Shown here in pieces: positions 1 through 7,361 of a stretch of 9,798 nucleotides of DNA. The position numbers were made by a program, and so were the translations under genes. Where the stretch lies: NCBI GenBank assembly GCA_965662485.1, contig CBFIIL010000046.1, forward strand, positions 1 through 9,798, written 5' to 3'. Every line of letters begins with the position of its first letter. Position 1 is the stretch's first letter. Source of the DNA: UBA3537 sp965662485. GTDB lineage: Bacteria; Bacteroidota; Bacteroidia; Flavobacteriales; Flavobacteriaceae. The notes under the pieces are model-generated. The model ran no database searches and was not told where the DNA came from. It was given only the letters and a program-made list of their open reading frames with translations.

Positions 1-4
1 TTCA

Positions 5-448
5 ATGTCAAAAAAAACCAATCAAGCTTTAACTTTTTTTATTCCAACACCGCCAGAAAACAATTTAGGTGCTATTTATTTTGATACAGGAATTTCTGCA
101 GGGTTTCCTTCGCCTGCCGATGATTTTAAGCAAGATCGATTGTCGTTAGATTCTGAGCTTATCAAAAACAAAGAAGCCACTTTTTTTGCACGAGTAAGTG
201 GTCAATCGATGATAGATGCTGGTCTTAATGATAATGATTTATTGGTGATTGATAGAAGCCTTACGCCAGAGCACAATAGGATTGCTGTTTGTTTTTTGGA
301 TGGAGAATTTACAGTAAAACGATTAAGGGTTGAAAAAGGAGAGGTTTGGCTACAACCAGAAAACAAAAACTATCAACCCATACAAATTACTCCAGAAAAT
401 GACTTTGTTATATGGGGGATTGTTACAAATGTAATTAAGAAAGTATAG
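5..448 (+). CDS. umuD: UmuD-like SOS mutagenesis protein, LexA/S24-family autopeptidase
   Basis: This 147-residue protein belongs to the LexA/UmuD serine-lysine autopeptidase family. In the family, contact with RecA filaments triggers self-cleavage, and the processed UmuD' activates the translesion polymerase UmuC (Pol V). The sequence shows an Ala32-Gly33 cleavage site followed by FPSPADDF, matching the CGFPSPAADY region of E. coli UmuD. The catalytic serine is Ser68 in SGQSMIDAG, and the general-base lysine is Lys105 in GEFTVKRL. Their spacing of 37 residues equals that of E. coli Ser60/Lys97. There is no N-terminal DNA-binding domain, so it is not LexA. The ATG at position 5 gives a normal family length. 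Only four bases precede it, so its promoter and any SOS box lie outside the window. No umuC follows: the next gene is the convergent rpoN, with one base between the two stop codons. Confidence 0.93.
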   Translation: MSKKTNQALTFFIPTPPENNLGAIYFDTGISAGFPSPADDFKQDRLSLDSELIKNKEATFFARVSGQSMIDAGLNDNDLLVIDRSLTPEHNRIAVCFLDGEFTVKRLRVEKGEVWLQPENKNYQPIQITPENDFVIWGIVTNVIKKV

Positions 449-449
449 T

Positions 450-1904
450 TTAAATTTCTTTACGTAATCTTGCTACAGGAAGGTCTAACTGTTCTCTATA
501 TTTTGCGACTGTACGCCGTGCAATAGGGTAGCCTTTTTCCTTAAGAATTTTGGCAAGTTTTTCATCAGTCAAAGGTTTTTTCTTGTCTTCTTCAGAAATT
601 ACAGTTTTCAAAATACTTTTAATTTCTCGTGTTGACACCTCTTCGCCTTGGTCATTGGTCATCGATTCGCTAAAGAATTCTTTGATGAGTTTAGTTCCAT
701 ATGGAGTGTCTACATATTTACTATTGGCTACTCTGGAGATTGTAGAAACATCCATATCCACTTCATCAGCAATATCTTTTAGAATCATGGGGCGAAGTTG
801 CTCTTCGTCACCAGACAAAAAATAATCTTTTTGGTATTGCATTATGGCGCTCATAGTAAGAAGTAGCGTTTGCTGACGTTGTCGGATGGCGTCAATAAAC
901 CATTTGGCAGCATCAAGTTTTTGCTTGATAAATAATACCGCATCTTTTTGTGCTTTAGATTTTTCTTTTGAAGCTTTATATCCAAGCAACATTTCATTAT
1001 AAGATTTTGAAACATGCAGTTCTGGCGCATTGCGCCCATTGAGCGTAAGCTCTAGTTCGCCCTCTACAATTTTAATGGTAAAATCAGGAACAACATGCTC
1101 AATTGAGCGCAAATTATTAGAAAAAGAACTTCCAGGTTTTGGGTTCAATCGTTCAATCTCTAAGATAGCATCTTTTAGTTGAATTTCATTAATACTAAAT
1201 TTTTTGAGTAGTTTTTGATAGTGCTTTTTTGTGAATTGTTCAAAAGCATTTTCAATCATTGCTGCAGCAAGCTCTGTGTTTGGTGTTTGTACTTTTCTTT
1301 GTAATTGAATCAGTAGACATTCTTGTAAGTCTCTTGCTCCAACACCAGGAGGATCAAGTTGTTGTACAACATTAAGAACTTTTTCAATGGTATCAATATC
1401 AGTATAAATATTTTGGGTAAATGCTAAATCATCCATCAAATCTAGTAGCGGCCTTCTAATGTAGCCACTATCGTCTATACTTCCGATAAGAAATTTAGCA
1501 ATTTCATAATTGTCATCTGTTAATCTAAATGTATTGAGTTGATCAATTAGTTGTTGCGTAAATGATGTTCCAGCGGCATAAGGAATTGTTTTTGACTCAT
1601 CATCGGCACTGTAATTATTGGCATGTAGTCGATACGATGGGATTTCATCATCACTGAGGTAATCGTCTACATTGATGTCATCGGCCGTAATTTGTTCATT
1701 ATCTCCAAAATCTTGATCAGCGTATGTATCATCAAAATCTTCTGCAGTATTCTCTTTGCCATGTTCCAAAGCAGGATTTTCTTCTAGTTCTTGCTTGAGG
1801 CGTTGTTCAAAAGCTTGTGTGGGTAACTGAATGAGTTTCATCAACTGAATCTGTTGTGGAGACAGTTTTTGTGAAAGTTTAAATTGTAAGTACTGCTTTA
1901 GCAT
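450..1904 (-). CDS. rpoN: RNA polymerase sigma-54 factor (RpoN)
   Basis: This 484-residue sigma-54 factor directs RNA polymerase to -24/-12 promoters, where opening needs an AAA+ enhancer-binding activator. Region I (about residues 2-46) is a Gln/Leu-rich helix with LSPQQIQLMKLIQLP. It is followed by an acidic region II linker (about 50-103, many Asp/Glu). The core-binding domain contains LDPPGVGARDLQECL (183-197). A helix-turn-helix segment with DVSTISRVANSKYVDTPYG lies near 385-403. The C-terminal RpoN box ARRTVAKYRE (462-471), which reads the -24 element, is intact. The start is the first Met and fits the usual region I. The gene lies 92 bases downstream of asnS on the same strand. I found no clear -7 box or strong terminator between them, so co-transcription with asnS is possible. 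No activator gene is present in the window. Confidence 0.97.
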   Translation of the reverse strand: MLKQYLQFKLSQKLSPQQIQLMKLIQLPTQAFEQRLKQELEENPALEHGKENTAEDFDDTYADQDFGDNEQITADDINVDDYLSDDEIPSYRLHANNYSADDESKTIPYAAGTSFTQQLIDQLNTFRLTDDNYEIAKFLIGSIDDSGYIRRPLLDLMDDLAFTQNIYTDIDTIEKVLNVVQQLDPPGVGARDLQECLLIQLQRKVQTPNTELAAAMIENAFEQFTKKHYQKLLKKFSINEIQLKDAILEIERLNPKPGSSFSNNLRSIEHVVPDFTIKIVEGELELTLNGRNAPELHVSKSYNEMLLGYKASKEKSKAQKDAVLFIKQKLDAAKWFIDAIRQRQQTLLLTMSAIMQYQKDYFLSGDEEQLRPMILKDIADEVDMDVSTISRVANSKYVDTPYGTKLIKEFFSESMTNDQGEEVSTREIKSILKTVISEEDKKKPLTDEKLAKILKEKGYPIARRTVAKYREQLDLPVARLRKEI

Positions 1905-1996
1905 TGCTTATTTGGGTTTGTATAAAATTAAATAAAACAAATGAGAATATAGAACTCTTACTTTAATTAATTCTCTCTTTTTAGCGTATGTAGTAC

Positions 1997-3439
1997 TTAA
2001 AATTCAGCATTTTGTGGTGTTCTTGGGTAAGGAATAACATCTCTAATATTACTCATGCCAGTAGCAAACATGACCAGTCTTTCAAAACCAAGACCAAATC
2101 CAGAATGGACTGCTGTTCCATAGGCTCGAAGGTCTAGATACCACCAAAGTTCTTCTTCGGGGATATCAAGTGCCGCCATTTTTTCTTTAAGGATTTCTTG
2201 GCGCTCTTCTCTTTGCGATCCGCCTACAATTTCTCCAATTCCAGGAAATAAAATATCCATGGCACGAACTGTTTTTCCATCTTCATTCAATCGCATATAA
2301 AACGCTTTGATATTAGCGGGATAGTCAAATAATATAACAGGGCATTTGAAATGTTTTTCAACCAAAAAACGTTCGTGTTCACTTTGTAAATCTGCACCCC
2401 ACTCATTGATTGGGTATTTGAACTTTTTCTTTTTGTTGGGTTTGCTATTTCTTAAAATATCAATTGCTTCAGAATAACTTACGCGCTTAAAGTTATTGTC
2501 TAAAACAAATTTTAATTTTTCGGTCAGACGCATACTGCTGCGTTCATTTTGAGGTTTTGATTTTTCTTCTTGTTCCAAACGTTGCTCAAGAAAAGCAAGA
2601 TCCTCTACATTATTTTTTAGCACATATCCAATAACATATTTAAGAAAATCTTCTGCAAGATCCATATTTCCTTCTAAATCCATAAAAGCAACTTCAGGTT
2701 CTATCATCCAAAATTCTGCGAGGTGTCTAGAGGTATTAGAGTTTTCGGCTCTAAATGTTGGCCCAAAAGTATAAACTTTGCCCAGTGCCATGGCATATGT
2801 TTCGGCTTCAAGTTGTCCAGAAACGGTAAGTTTAGTTTCTTTGCCAAAGAAGTCTTTTGTATAATCGATTTCACCAGAGTCTGTAAGTGGTGGGTTTTTT
2901 GGATCTAAAGTGGTTACTCGAAACATCTCGCCAGCACCCTCTGCATCACTTCCTGTAATGATGGGGGCATGCATATAGTTAAATCCATTCTTATGAAAAT
3001 AATCATGAACAGCAAATGAAAGCGCCGATCTCAATCGCATTACAGCACCAAATGTATTGGTTCGAGCTCTTAGGTGAGCTTGCTCCCGCAAGAATTCTAA
3101 TGAGTGGCGTTTTGGTTGTAAAACTGTTTTTGATACCAATTCAGGATCTGCATCTCCTAATACTTCTAGGTTCGAAACTTGAATTTCAACATCTTGTCCT
3201 TTTCCCTGACTTTCAACGAGACTTCCTTTTACATGAACTGCTGCACCAGTTGTGATTCGTTTCAGAAGTCCTTCTTCCATAGATTCAAAGTCCACAACGC
3301 ACTGAATATTTCGAAGTGTTGACCCATCATTTAAGGCAATAAATCGATTTGCCCTAAAAGATTTAACCCATCCTTTAACTTCAACATCTATGTGTTTAAT
3401 TTCTTGTGTAAAAAGTTCTGCTACTGTACTCGTAATCAT
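1997..3439 (-). CDS. asnS: Asparaginyl-tRNA synthetase (AsnRS, class IIb)
   Basis: This cytoplasmic enzyme activates asparagine with ATP and attaches it to tRNA-Asn. It has 480 residues, close to the 466 of E. coli AsnRS. An N-terminal OB-fold anticodon-binding domain (about 1-100, VKGWVKSFRAN near 21-31) precedes the class II catalytic core. The motif 2 region starts FRAENSNTSRHLAEF (229-243) and continues to E249. The motif 3 region is GFGLGFERLVMFATG (447-461). The SGQLEAETYA segment (207-216) and the C-terminal PRTPQNAEF are typical of AsnRS rather than AspRS. A lysine-rich stretch (KPNKKKKFKY, 333-342) lies in the variable part of the core. The start codon is preceded by a Bacteroidota -7 box 19 bases upstream. 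Its presence implies direct charging of tRNA-Asn, although an additional amidotransferase route elsewhere cannot be excluded. It lies between an RND membrane protein gene and rpoN. Confidence 0.98.
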   Translation of the reverse strand: MITSTVAELFTQEIKHIDVEVKGWVKSFRANRFIALNDGSTLRNIQCVVDFESMEEGLLKRITTGAAVHVKGSLVESQGKGQDVEIQVSNLEVLGDADPELVSKTVLQPKRHSLEFLREQAHLRARTNTFGAVMRLRSALSFAVHDYFHKNGFNYMHAPIITGSDAEGAGEMFRVTTLDPKNPPLTDSGEIDYTKDFFGKETKLTVSGQLEAETYAMALGKVYTFGPTFRAENSNTSRHLAEFWMIEPEVAFMDLEGNMDLAEDFLKYVIGYVLKNNVEDLAFLEQRLEQEEKSKPQNERSSMRLTEKLKFVLDNNFKRVSYSEAIDILRNSKPNKKKKFKYPINEWGADLQSEHERFLVEKHFKCPVILFDYPANIKAFYMRLNEDGKTVRAMDILFPGIGEIVGGSQREERQEILKEKMAALDIPEEELWWYLDLRAYGTAVHSGFGLGFERLVMFATGMSNIRDVIPYPRTPQNAEF

Positions 3440-3458
3440 GTGTAACTAAAATTAGCCA

Positions 3459-3466
3459 CAAATATA
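3459..3466 (-). promoter_or_regulatory. Putative -7 promoter box of asnS (TATATTTG)
   Basis: On the minus strand the intergenic region contains TATATTTG, an exact match to the Bacteroidota -7 consensus TAnnTTTG, 19 bases before the asnS ATG. A conserved TTG at -33 is not evident: the trinucleotide 19 bases upstream is TTA. A start about 7 bases downstream would leave a leader of roughly a dozen bases. This is inferred from the consensus and is not an observed transcription start. Confidence 0.55.
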
Positions 3467-3480
3467 AAACTTTAGAAACA

Positions 3481-3502
3481 AAGAATAAGGATATTTATTC
3501 TT
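3481..3502 (-). terminator. Weak terminator-like hairpin overlapping the MMPL stop codon
   Basis: A perfect 8-bp inverted repeat (AAGAATAA / TTATTCTT on the minus strand) with a 6-base loop includes the last codon and stop codon of the MMPL gene. It is followed by UGUUUC, which is only a partial U tract. The stem is AT-rich, with one G-C pair. It could be a weak terminator or a 3'-end stabilising hairpin ahead of the asnS promoter, but chance is possible in such AT-rich DNA. Confidence 0.3.
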
Positions 3503-5888
3503 CTTCGTGATCTTCAATCTCTGGAATGATATTCAGTGGAGGCTCTTTAAGAACTTGTTTGTTGGCAATACTGCGTTCTAGCGATAAAAGTAAAACTGGT
3601 AACAACAATAAATTGGCCATCATTGCCAGTAAAAGAGTTCCAGAAATAAGAGCGCCTAGAGCGACTGTACCTCCAAAATTTGAAGTAATAAATACAGAGA
3701 ATCCAAAGAATAAAACAATTGAAGTATAAAACATACTGATTCCTGTTTCTCGAAGAGCTGCGAAAATAGATTTTTTTATACGCCAATGATTGGCAAGAAG
3801 TTCTTGCCTATATTTTGCTAAAAAGTGAATGGTGTCGTCTACAGAAATTCCAAAAGCAATACTAAACACTAAAATTGTAGAAGGTTTTATAGGTACACCC
3901 AAATATCCCATAACTCCTGCAGTAACCAATAGTGGTAATAAGTTTGGAATTAAAGAGATAACAATCATTCTAAACGATCTAAACATATAGGCCATAAACA
4001 ATGAAATTAGAACAATGGCCAAGGCCAATGAAAGGATTAAATTTCGGATTAGAAAATCAGTCCCTTTTTGAAATAAAAATGCTTTTCCAGTCAAATTTAC
4101 ATTGTAGCGATCTTTGGGGAAAAGTTTGTTTATTTTTTCATTTAACTTTTCCTCTATGCGTTCCATTTTATCAATTTCTGCATTTTTCATAAACGTTGTA
4201 ATGCGTGCATATTGCCCTGTAGAATCGACATAGCTTTTTAGCAAACTCACATCGTTTGTTGTATTTTTTGCATAAGATAAAATAAATGCATTTTCTTGAG
4301 CTGTTGGCAGTTGATAGTATTTTGGATTTCCATTGTAATAGGCTTGTTTCGCATATTTTACAAGACTTACTACGGAAACCGGTTTGGAGAGCTCAGGAAT
4401 TTCTAGAATGAGATCCTCTAGTTCATCCATTCGTTTTAAGGTAGTTCTTTTTAAAACACCTTTTTTACGTTTTGTATCAATAAGAATTTCTAAAGGCATC
4501 ACCCCATTGAATTCTTGTTCATAAAATTCAATATCTTTAAAAAACTCTGCGTTTTTTGGCATATCCTCTAGTAGACTTCCAGAGGTTTTTATTTGATAAA
4601 TTCCAATAATACTTGCAACTAATAAAACAAGTGAAATGGAGTAAATTGTAATGTTTTTATGTTTTACAGTATGTTCTATCCAATCTCCTAACTTATTGAT
4701 CCAACGCTTATTGAGATGCTCCAAATGTTTTTCTTTGGGCATGGGCATATAGCTGTAAATGATAGGAATAATAAGTAAACATAGGATAAAAATTGCCATA
4801 ATACTCAATGAGGCTACTGTTCCAAATTCTGTTAGAAGTTTGCTTTGAGTGATGACAAATGTAGCAAAACCAGACGCGGTTGTTGTATTGGTCATTAGAG
4901 TTGCATTTCCAACTTTTGTAATGACTCGTTGAAGCGACTTGGCCTTATTACCATGCTTATTAACTTCGTGTTGGTATTTATTAATAAGGAAAATACAGTT
5001 GGGAACACCAATAACAATTATGAGCGGTGGTATAAGTGCTGTTAATACGGTAATTTCATATTCCAGAAAACCTAAAATTCCAAATGTCCACATTACTCCA
5101 ATTACAACAACACACATAGAAATAAATGTTGCACGGTACGAACGGAAAAACAAATAGAAAATAAGAGAAGTAATGAGTATCGCTGCTAAAATAAAAATCT
5201 CTATTTCATCAATGATATTTTGAGAATTAAGTGTTCGAACATATGGCATCCCTGATGCTCGTACATTTAGTTTTGTCTCTTTTTCAAAAGCTTCTATTTT
5301 TGGAATCAATACTTCCATAATAAAGTCCTTTCTTAAGGAAGTATTGACAATAGATTTTTTCAAGTAAACAATAGAACGCATTGCTTTTGAGTCTTTGTTA
5401 TATAGAATTTCATCATAAAAAGGGAAATCCGAAAACAATGTTTTTTTGAGTTGTTCTAGTTCATCTTTTGACCGTATAGAATCATTTATAATAGGTTCAA
5501 AGTCAAACTGTTTGTCTTTATTATTTTTTGTTAGTTTTCTTAAATCTTGAAGTGTAATAATGGCTTCAATATTATTATTGTTTTGAAAAGATTTACAAAA
5601 TTTGTTCCATGCATTGAGTTTTTCTACAGATAGCAATGTGCTGTCTTTTACACCTAAAACGATAACATTTCCTTCCTCTCCAAAAACATCTAGGAATGTG
5701 TTGTATTCAAGGTTTATAGGATGACGATCGGGAAGCAAGTTGGCTTCGGTATATGTAAAGCGCATTTTGTTCCATTGGGAAATCATGAGACCTGTTCCAA
5801 GTCCAATTAAAATGAGAATAAGGACTCTATTGCGTAGAATGAGTCTTGCAAGAGCTTCCCAAAAACCCGAAGTTAAAACTTTAAACAT
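3495..5888 (-). CDS. RND/MMPL-family membrane exporter (COG1033-type)
   Basis: This 797-residue inner-membrane protein has the duplicated RND layout. TM1 (about 19-37) is followed by a large extracytoplasmic loop (38-227) and TM2-TM6 (about 228-380). TM7 (413-431) is followed by a second loop (432-612) and TM8-TM12 (about 613-768). The C-terminus is acidic (IEDHEEE). TM10 carries GISVDDTIHFLAKYR with Asp684/Asp685, the expected proton-relay pair. The equivalent place in TM4 reads GVPNCIFLINKY, with no acidic residue. Such proteins (MmpL, HpnN and Patched relatives) move lipids or other hydrophobic molecules using the proton gradient. The substrate here cannot be read from sequence. No membrane-fusion or TolC-like partner is adjacent, unlike tripartite efflux pumps. 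The ATG at 5886-5888 is 18 bases after a -7 box and gives a complete TM1. The gene sits between frr and asnS, and I infer that this is inherited gene order rather than a functional link. Confidence 0.9.
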   Translation of the reverse strand: MFKVLTSGFWEALARLILRNRVLILILIGLGTGLMISQWNKMRFTYTEANLLPDRHPINLEYNTFLDVFGEEGNVIVLGVKDSTLLSVEKLNAWNKFCKSFQNNNNIEAIITLQDLRKLTKNNKDKQFDFEPIINDSIRSKDELEQLKKTLFSDFPFYDEILYNKDSKAMRSIVYLKKSIVNTSLRKDFIMEVLIPKIEAFEKETKLNVRASGMPYVRTLNSQNIIDEIEIFILAAILITSLIFYLFFRSYRATFISMCVVVIGVMWTFGILGFLEYEITVLTALIPPLIIVIGVPNCIFLINKYQHEVNKHGNKAKSLQRVITKVGNATLMTNTTTASGFATFVITQSKLLTEFGTVASLSIMAIFILCLLIIPIIYSYMPMPKEKHLEHLNKRWINKLGDWIEHTVKHKNITIYSISLVLLVASIIGIYQIKTSGSLLEDMPKNAEFFKDIEFYEQEFNGVMPLEILIDTKRKKGVLKRTTLKRMDELEDLILEIPELSKPVSVVSLVKYAKQAYYNGNPKYYQLPTAQENAFILSYAKNTTNDVSLLKSYVDSTGQYARITTFMKNAEIDKMERIEEKLNEKINKLFPKDRYNVNLTGKAFLFQKGTDFLIRNLILSLALAIVLISLFMAYMFRSFRMIVISLIPNLLPLLVTAGVMGYLGVPIKPSTILVFSIAFGISVDDTIHFLAKYRQELLANHWRIKKSIFAALRETGISMFYTSIVLFFGFSVFITSNFGGTVALGALISGTLLLAMMANLLLLPVLLLSLERSIANKQVLKEPPLNIIPEIEDHEEE

Positions 5889-5906
5889 ACCTTATTTTGA
5901 AGTCGT

Positions 5907-5914
5907 CAAAGGTA
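5907..5914 (-). promoter_or_regulatory. Putative -7 promoter box of the MMPL gene (TACCTTTG)
   Basis: The minus strand reads TACCTTTG, matching TAnnTTTG, 18 bases before the MMPL start codon. As at asnS, the trinucleotide 19 bases upstream is TTA rather than TTG. The spacing to the start codon is nearly the same as for asnS and pyrH, which supports a real promoter with a very short leader. It would let the MMPL gene be transcribed separately from pyrH-frr. Confidence 0.5.
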
Positions 5915-5998
5915 TAGAAAACCAACGGATTTGTAAGCATGATTGAGGGCTGCCTTTTTTAAAAAAAAGTTAAATTTACAAACAGATAAAAGAATCAA

Positions 5999-6556
5999 TT
6001 AAACCGTTAGAATTTCTTTTTCTTTTTTGGTAAAAAGAGCATCAGATTTTATAATATGAGCATCTGTCATTTGTTGGATATCAGCTTCAGTATTTTTCTT
6101 TAAGTCGTCAGAGATATCACTCAGTTTTTTGAGTTCATTATTAGCCTCTTTTCTCGCACCTCTAATAGATATTTTGGCATCTTCCGTTTCAGATTTTGCT
6201 TGTTTTGCAAGCTCACGTCGGCGTTCTTCTGTAAGTGGGGGCACATTGATGATAATGCTTTCGCCATTGTTCATAGGATTAAAACCAAGATTGGCCACCA
6301 TTATGGCATGTTCTATGTCTTGAAGCATACTTTTTTCCCATGGTTGAACGGTTATAGTACGACCATCTGGGGTGTTGACATTTGCAACTTGCGATAGAGG
6401 TGTTTGTATGCCATAATAATCTACAGTAACACTTCCCAACATTGCTGGGCTTGCTTTACCAGCACGGATGTTTACAAACTGTTTTTCAAGGTGTTTTAAA
6501 GCCTTTTCCATGGCTTCCTTGGTGCTGTCTAGTATGAATTCAATTTCTTCGTTCAT
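5999..6556 (-). CDS. frr: Ribosome recycling factor
   Basis: This 185-residue protein, the standard length for the family, splits the post-termination ribosome together with EF-G in the cytoplasm. Domain I forms a three-helix bundle from the N-terminal helix (about 1-28, followed by NIRAGKASPAML at 29-40) and the long C-terminal helices (about 108-185). Domain II is the beta-rich part (about 31-104, VDYYGIQTPLSQVANV and GRTITVQPWEKSM). Arg132 in SIRGARKEAN corresponds to the functionally critical Arg132 of E. coli RRF. The start lies 5 bases after the pyrH stop codon, so the two genes are clearly an operon and probably translationally coupled. There is no Shine-Dalgarno sequence. No convincing terminator follows: the 110-base gap to the MMPL gene holds an A/T palindrome and the MMPL -7 box. 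Confidence 0.98.
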   Translation of the reverse strand: MNEEIEFILDSTKEAMEKALKHLEKQFVNIRAGKASPAMLGSVTVDYYGIQTPLSQVANVNTPDGRTITVQPWEKSMLQDIEHAIMVANLGFNPMNNGESIIINVPPLTEERRRELAKQAKSETEDAKISIRGARKEANNELKKLSDISDDLKKNTEADIQQMTDAHIIKSDALFTKKEKEILTV

Positions 6557-6561
6557 TTTTG

Positions 6562-7266
6562 TTAACTTACTGTGGTTCCTATTTGTTCCCCAGAAACAAT
6601 TTTTAATAAATTTCCTTTTTTGTTCATGTCAAAAACAATGATGGGGAGTTCATTTTCTTGACTGAGTGTAAATGCTGTGGTATCCATCACTTTTAACCCT
6701 TTGCTCAAAACATCATCAAAGCTTATAGTACTGAATTTACTTGCCGAAGCATCTTTTTCAGGGTCTGCAGAATAAATTCCATCTACTCGTGTTCCTTTTA
6801 AAATAACATCAGCTTCAATTTCTATAGCGCGCAAAACGGCAGCAGAGTCTGTTGTAAAATAAGGATTTCCGGTCCCTCCTCCAAAAATAACAACACGCCC
6901 TTTTTCTAAATGTCGCATGGCCTTACGACGAATAAACGGCTCGGCCACTTCATTGATTTTTATGGCCGATTGAAGTCGAGTAGGGATATCTTCATTTTCT
7001 AAGGCACTTTGCAGGGCCAAACCATTGATGACTGTGGCTAACATTCCCATGTGATCACCCTGAACTCGATCCATTCCATTACTGGCACCAGCCACACCCC
7101 TAAAGATATTGCCGCCTCCAATGACAATGGCGACTTCAATCCCTTTTTCAACAATTTCTTTAATGTCTTTTGCATATTCAGAGAGGCGTTGTGGATCTAT
7201 TCCATATTGTCGGGTACCCATAAGTGCCTCGCCAGAAAGCTTAAGTAAGATGCGTTTGTATGTCAT
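6562..7266 (-). CDS. pyrH: Uridylate kinase (UMP kinase)
   Basis: This bacterial-type UMP kinase phosphorylates UMP to UDP with ATP in pyrimidine nucleotide synthesis. It belongs to the amino-acid kinase fold and acts as a hexamer, in the family activated by GTP and inhibited by UTP. At 234 residues it is of normal length. Visible elements are the N-terminal phosphate-binding lysine in KLSGEAL (Lys9), the glycine loop IGGGNIFRG (49-57), the UMP-site region DHMGMLAT (71-78), the nucleotide-binding stretch GGGTGNPYFTTDSAA (128-142), and KGTRVDGIYSADPEKD (157-172). The gene is first of the pyrH-frr pair. A -7 box lies 19 bases before its start in the region it shares with the divergent lipoprotein gene. 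In many bacteria pyrH directly follows rpsB-tsf. Here it is separated from tsf by a gene on the opposite strand and by a terminator. Confidence 0.98.
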   Translation of the reverse strand: MTYKRILLKLSGEALMGTRQYGIDPQRLSEYAKDIKEIVEKGIEVAIVIGGGNIFRGVAGASNGMDRVQGDHMGMLATVINGLALQSALENEDIPTRLQSAIKINEVAEPFIRRKAMRHLEKGRVVIFGGGTGNPYFTTDSAAVLRAIEIEADVILKGTRVDGIYSADPEKDASASKFSTISFDDVLSKGLKVMDTTAFTLSQENELPIIVFDMNKKGNLLKIVSGEQIGTTVS

Positions 7267-7285
7267 AACTGTTTTGATCGTTGTA

Positions 7286-7293
7286 CAAATATA
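7286..7293 (-). promoter_or_regulatory. Putative -7 promoter box of pyrH-frr (TATATTTG)
   Basis: TATATTTG on the minus strand matches the Bacteroidota -7 consensus exactly and lies 19 bases before the pyrH ATG, the same distance as the identical box at asnS. No TTG is found at the expected -33 position. Because pyrH is cut off from rpsB-tsf by a terminator and an opposing gene, it needs its own promoter, which strengthens this assignment. Confidence 0.6.
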
Positions 7294-7320
7294 AGCAATA
7301 TCTTAAATTTTTATTGGTAT

Positions 7321-7328
7321 AATATTTG
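7321..7328 (+). promoter_or_regulatory. Tentative -7 box of the lipoprotein gene (AATATTTG)
   Basis: AATATTTG differs from TAnnTTTG at its first base and lies 33 bases before the lipoprotein ATG on the plus strand. No -33 TTG at correct spacing was seen. The divergent arrangement with pyrH requires a promoter somewhere in the 95-base gap, and this is the best candidate. Confidence 0.2.
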
Positions 7329-7361
7329 ACGCTCTTTAATAAATTATAAAAACTAAATCCC

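Noticed and set aside
550..825. A 91-codon open frame opposite rpoN
   Set aside because: It is fully antisense to the conserved C-terminal region of rpoN and has no homology-like features.
1943..1975. Possible terminator hairpin between asnS and rpoN (GAGAAT / ATTCTC on the minus strand)
   Set aside because: It is only 6 bp, AU-rich, with a 21-base loop and an interrupted T-rich tail, so it is expected by chance in this composition.
2260..2276. TGGCAC resembling a sigma-54 -24 element, of interest because rpoN is nearby
   Set aside because: It lies inside asnS and is followed after five bases by GTTT rather than TTGC, so the -12 element is missing.
5954..5969. A/T palindrome downstream of frr (a T run followed by an A run, flanked by C and G)
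   Set aside because: The pairing is nearly all A-U with a tiny loop and no U tract positioned after it. It is a homopolymer effect rather than a supported terminator.
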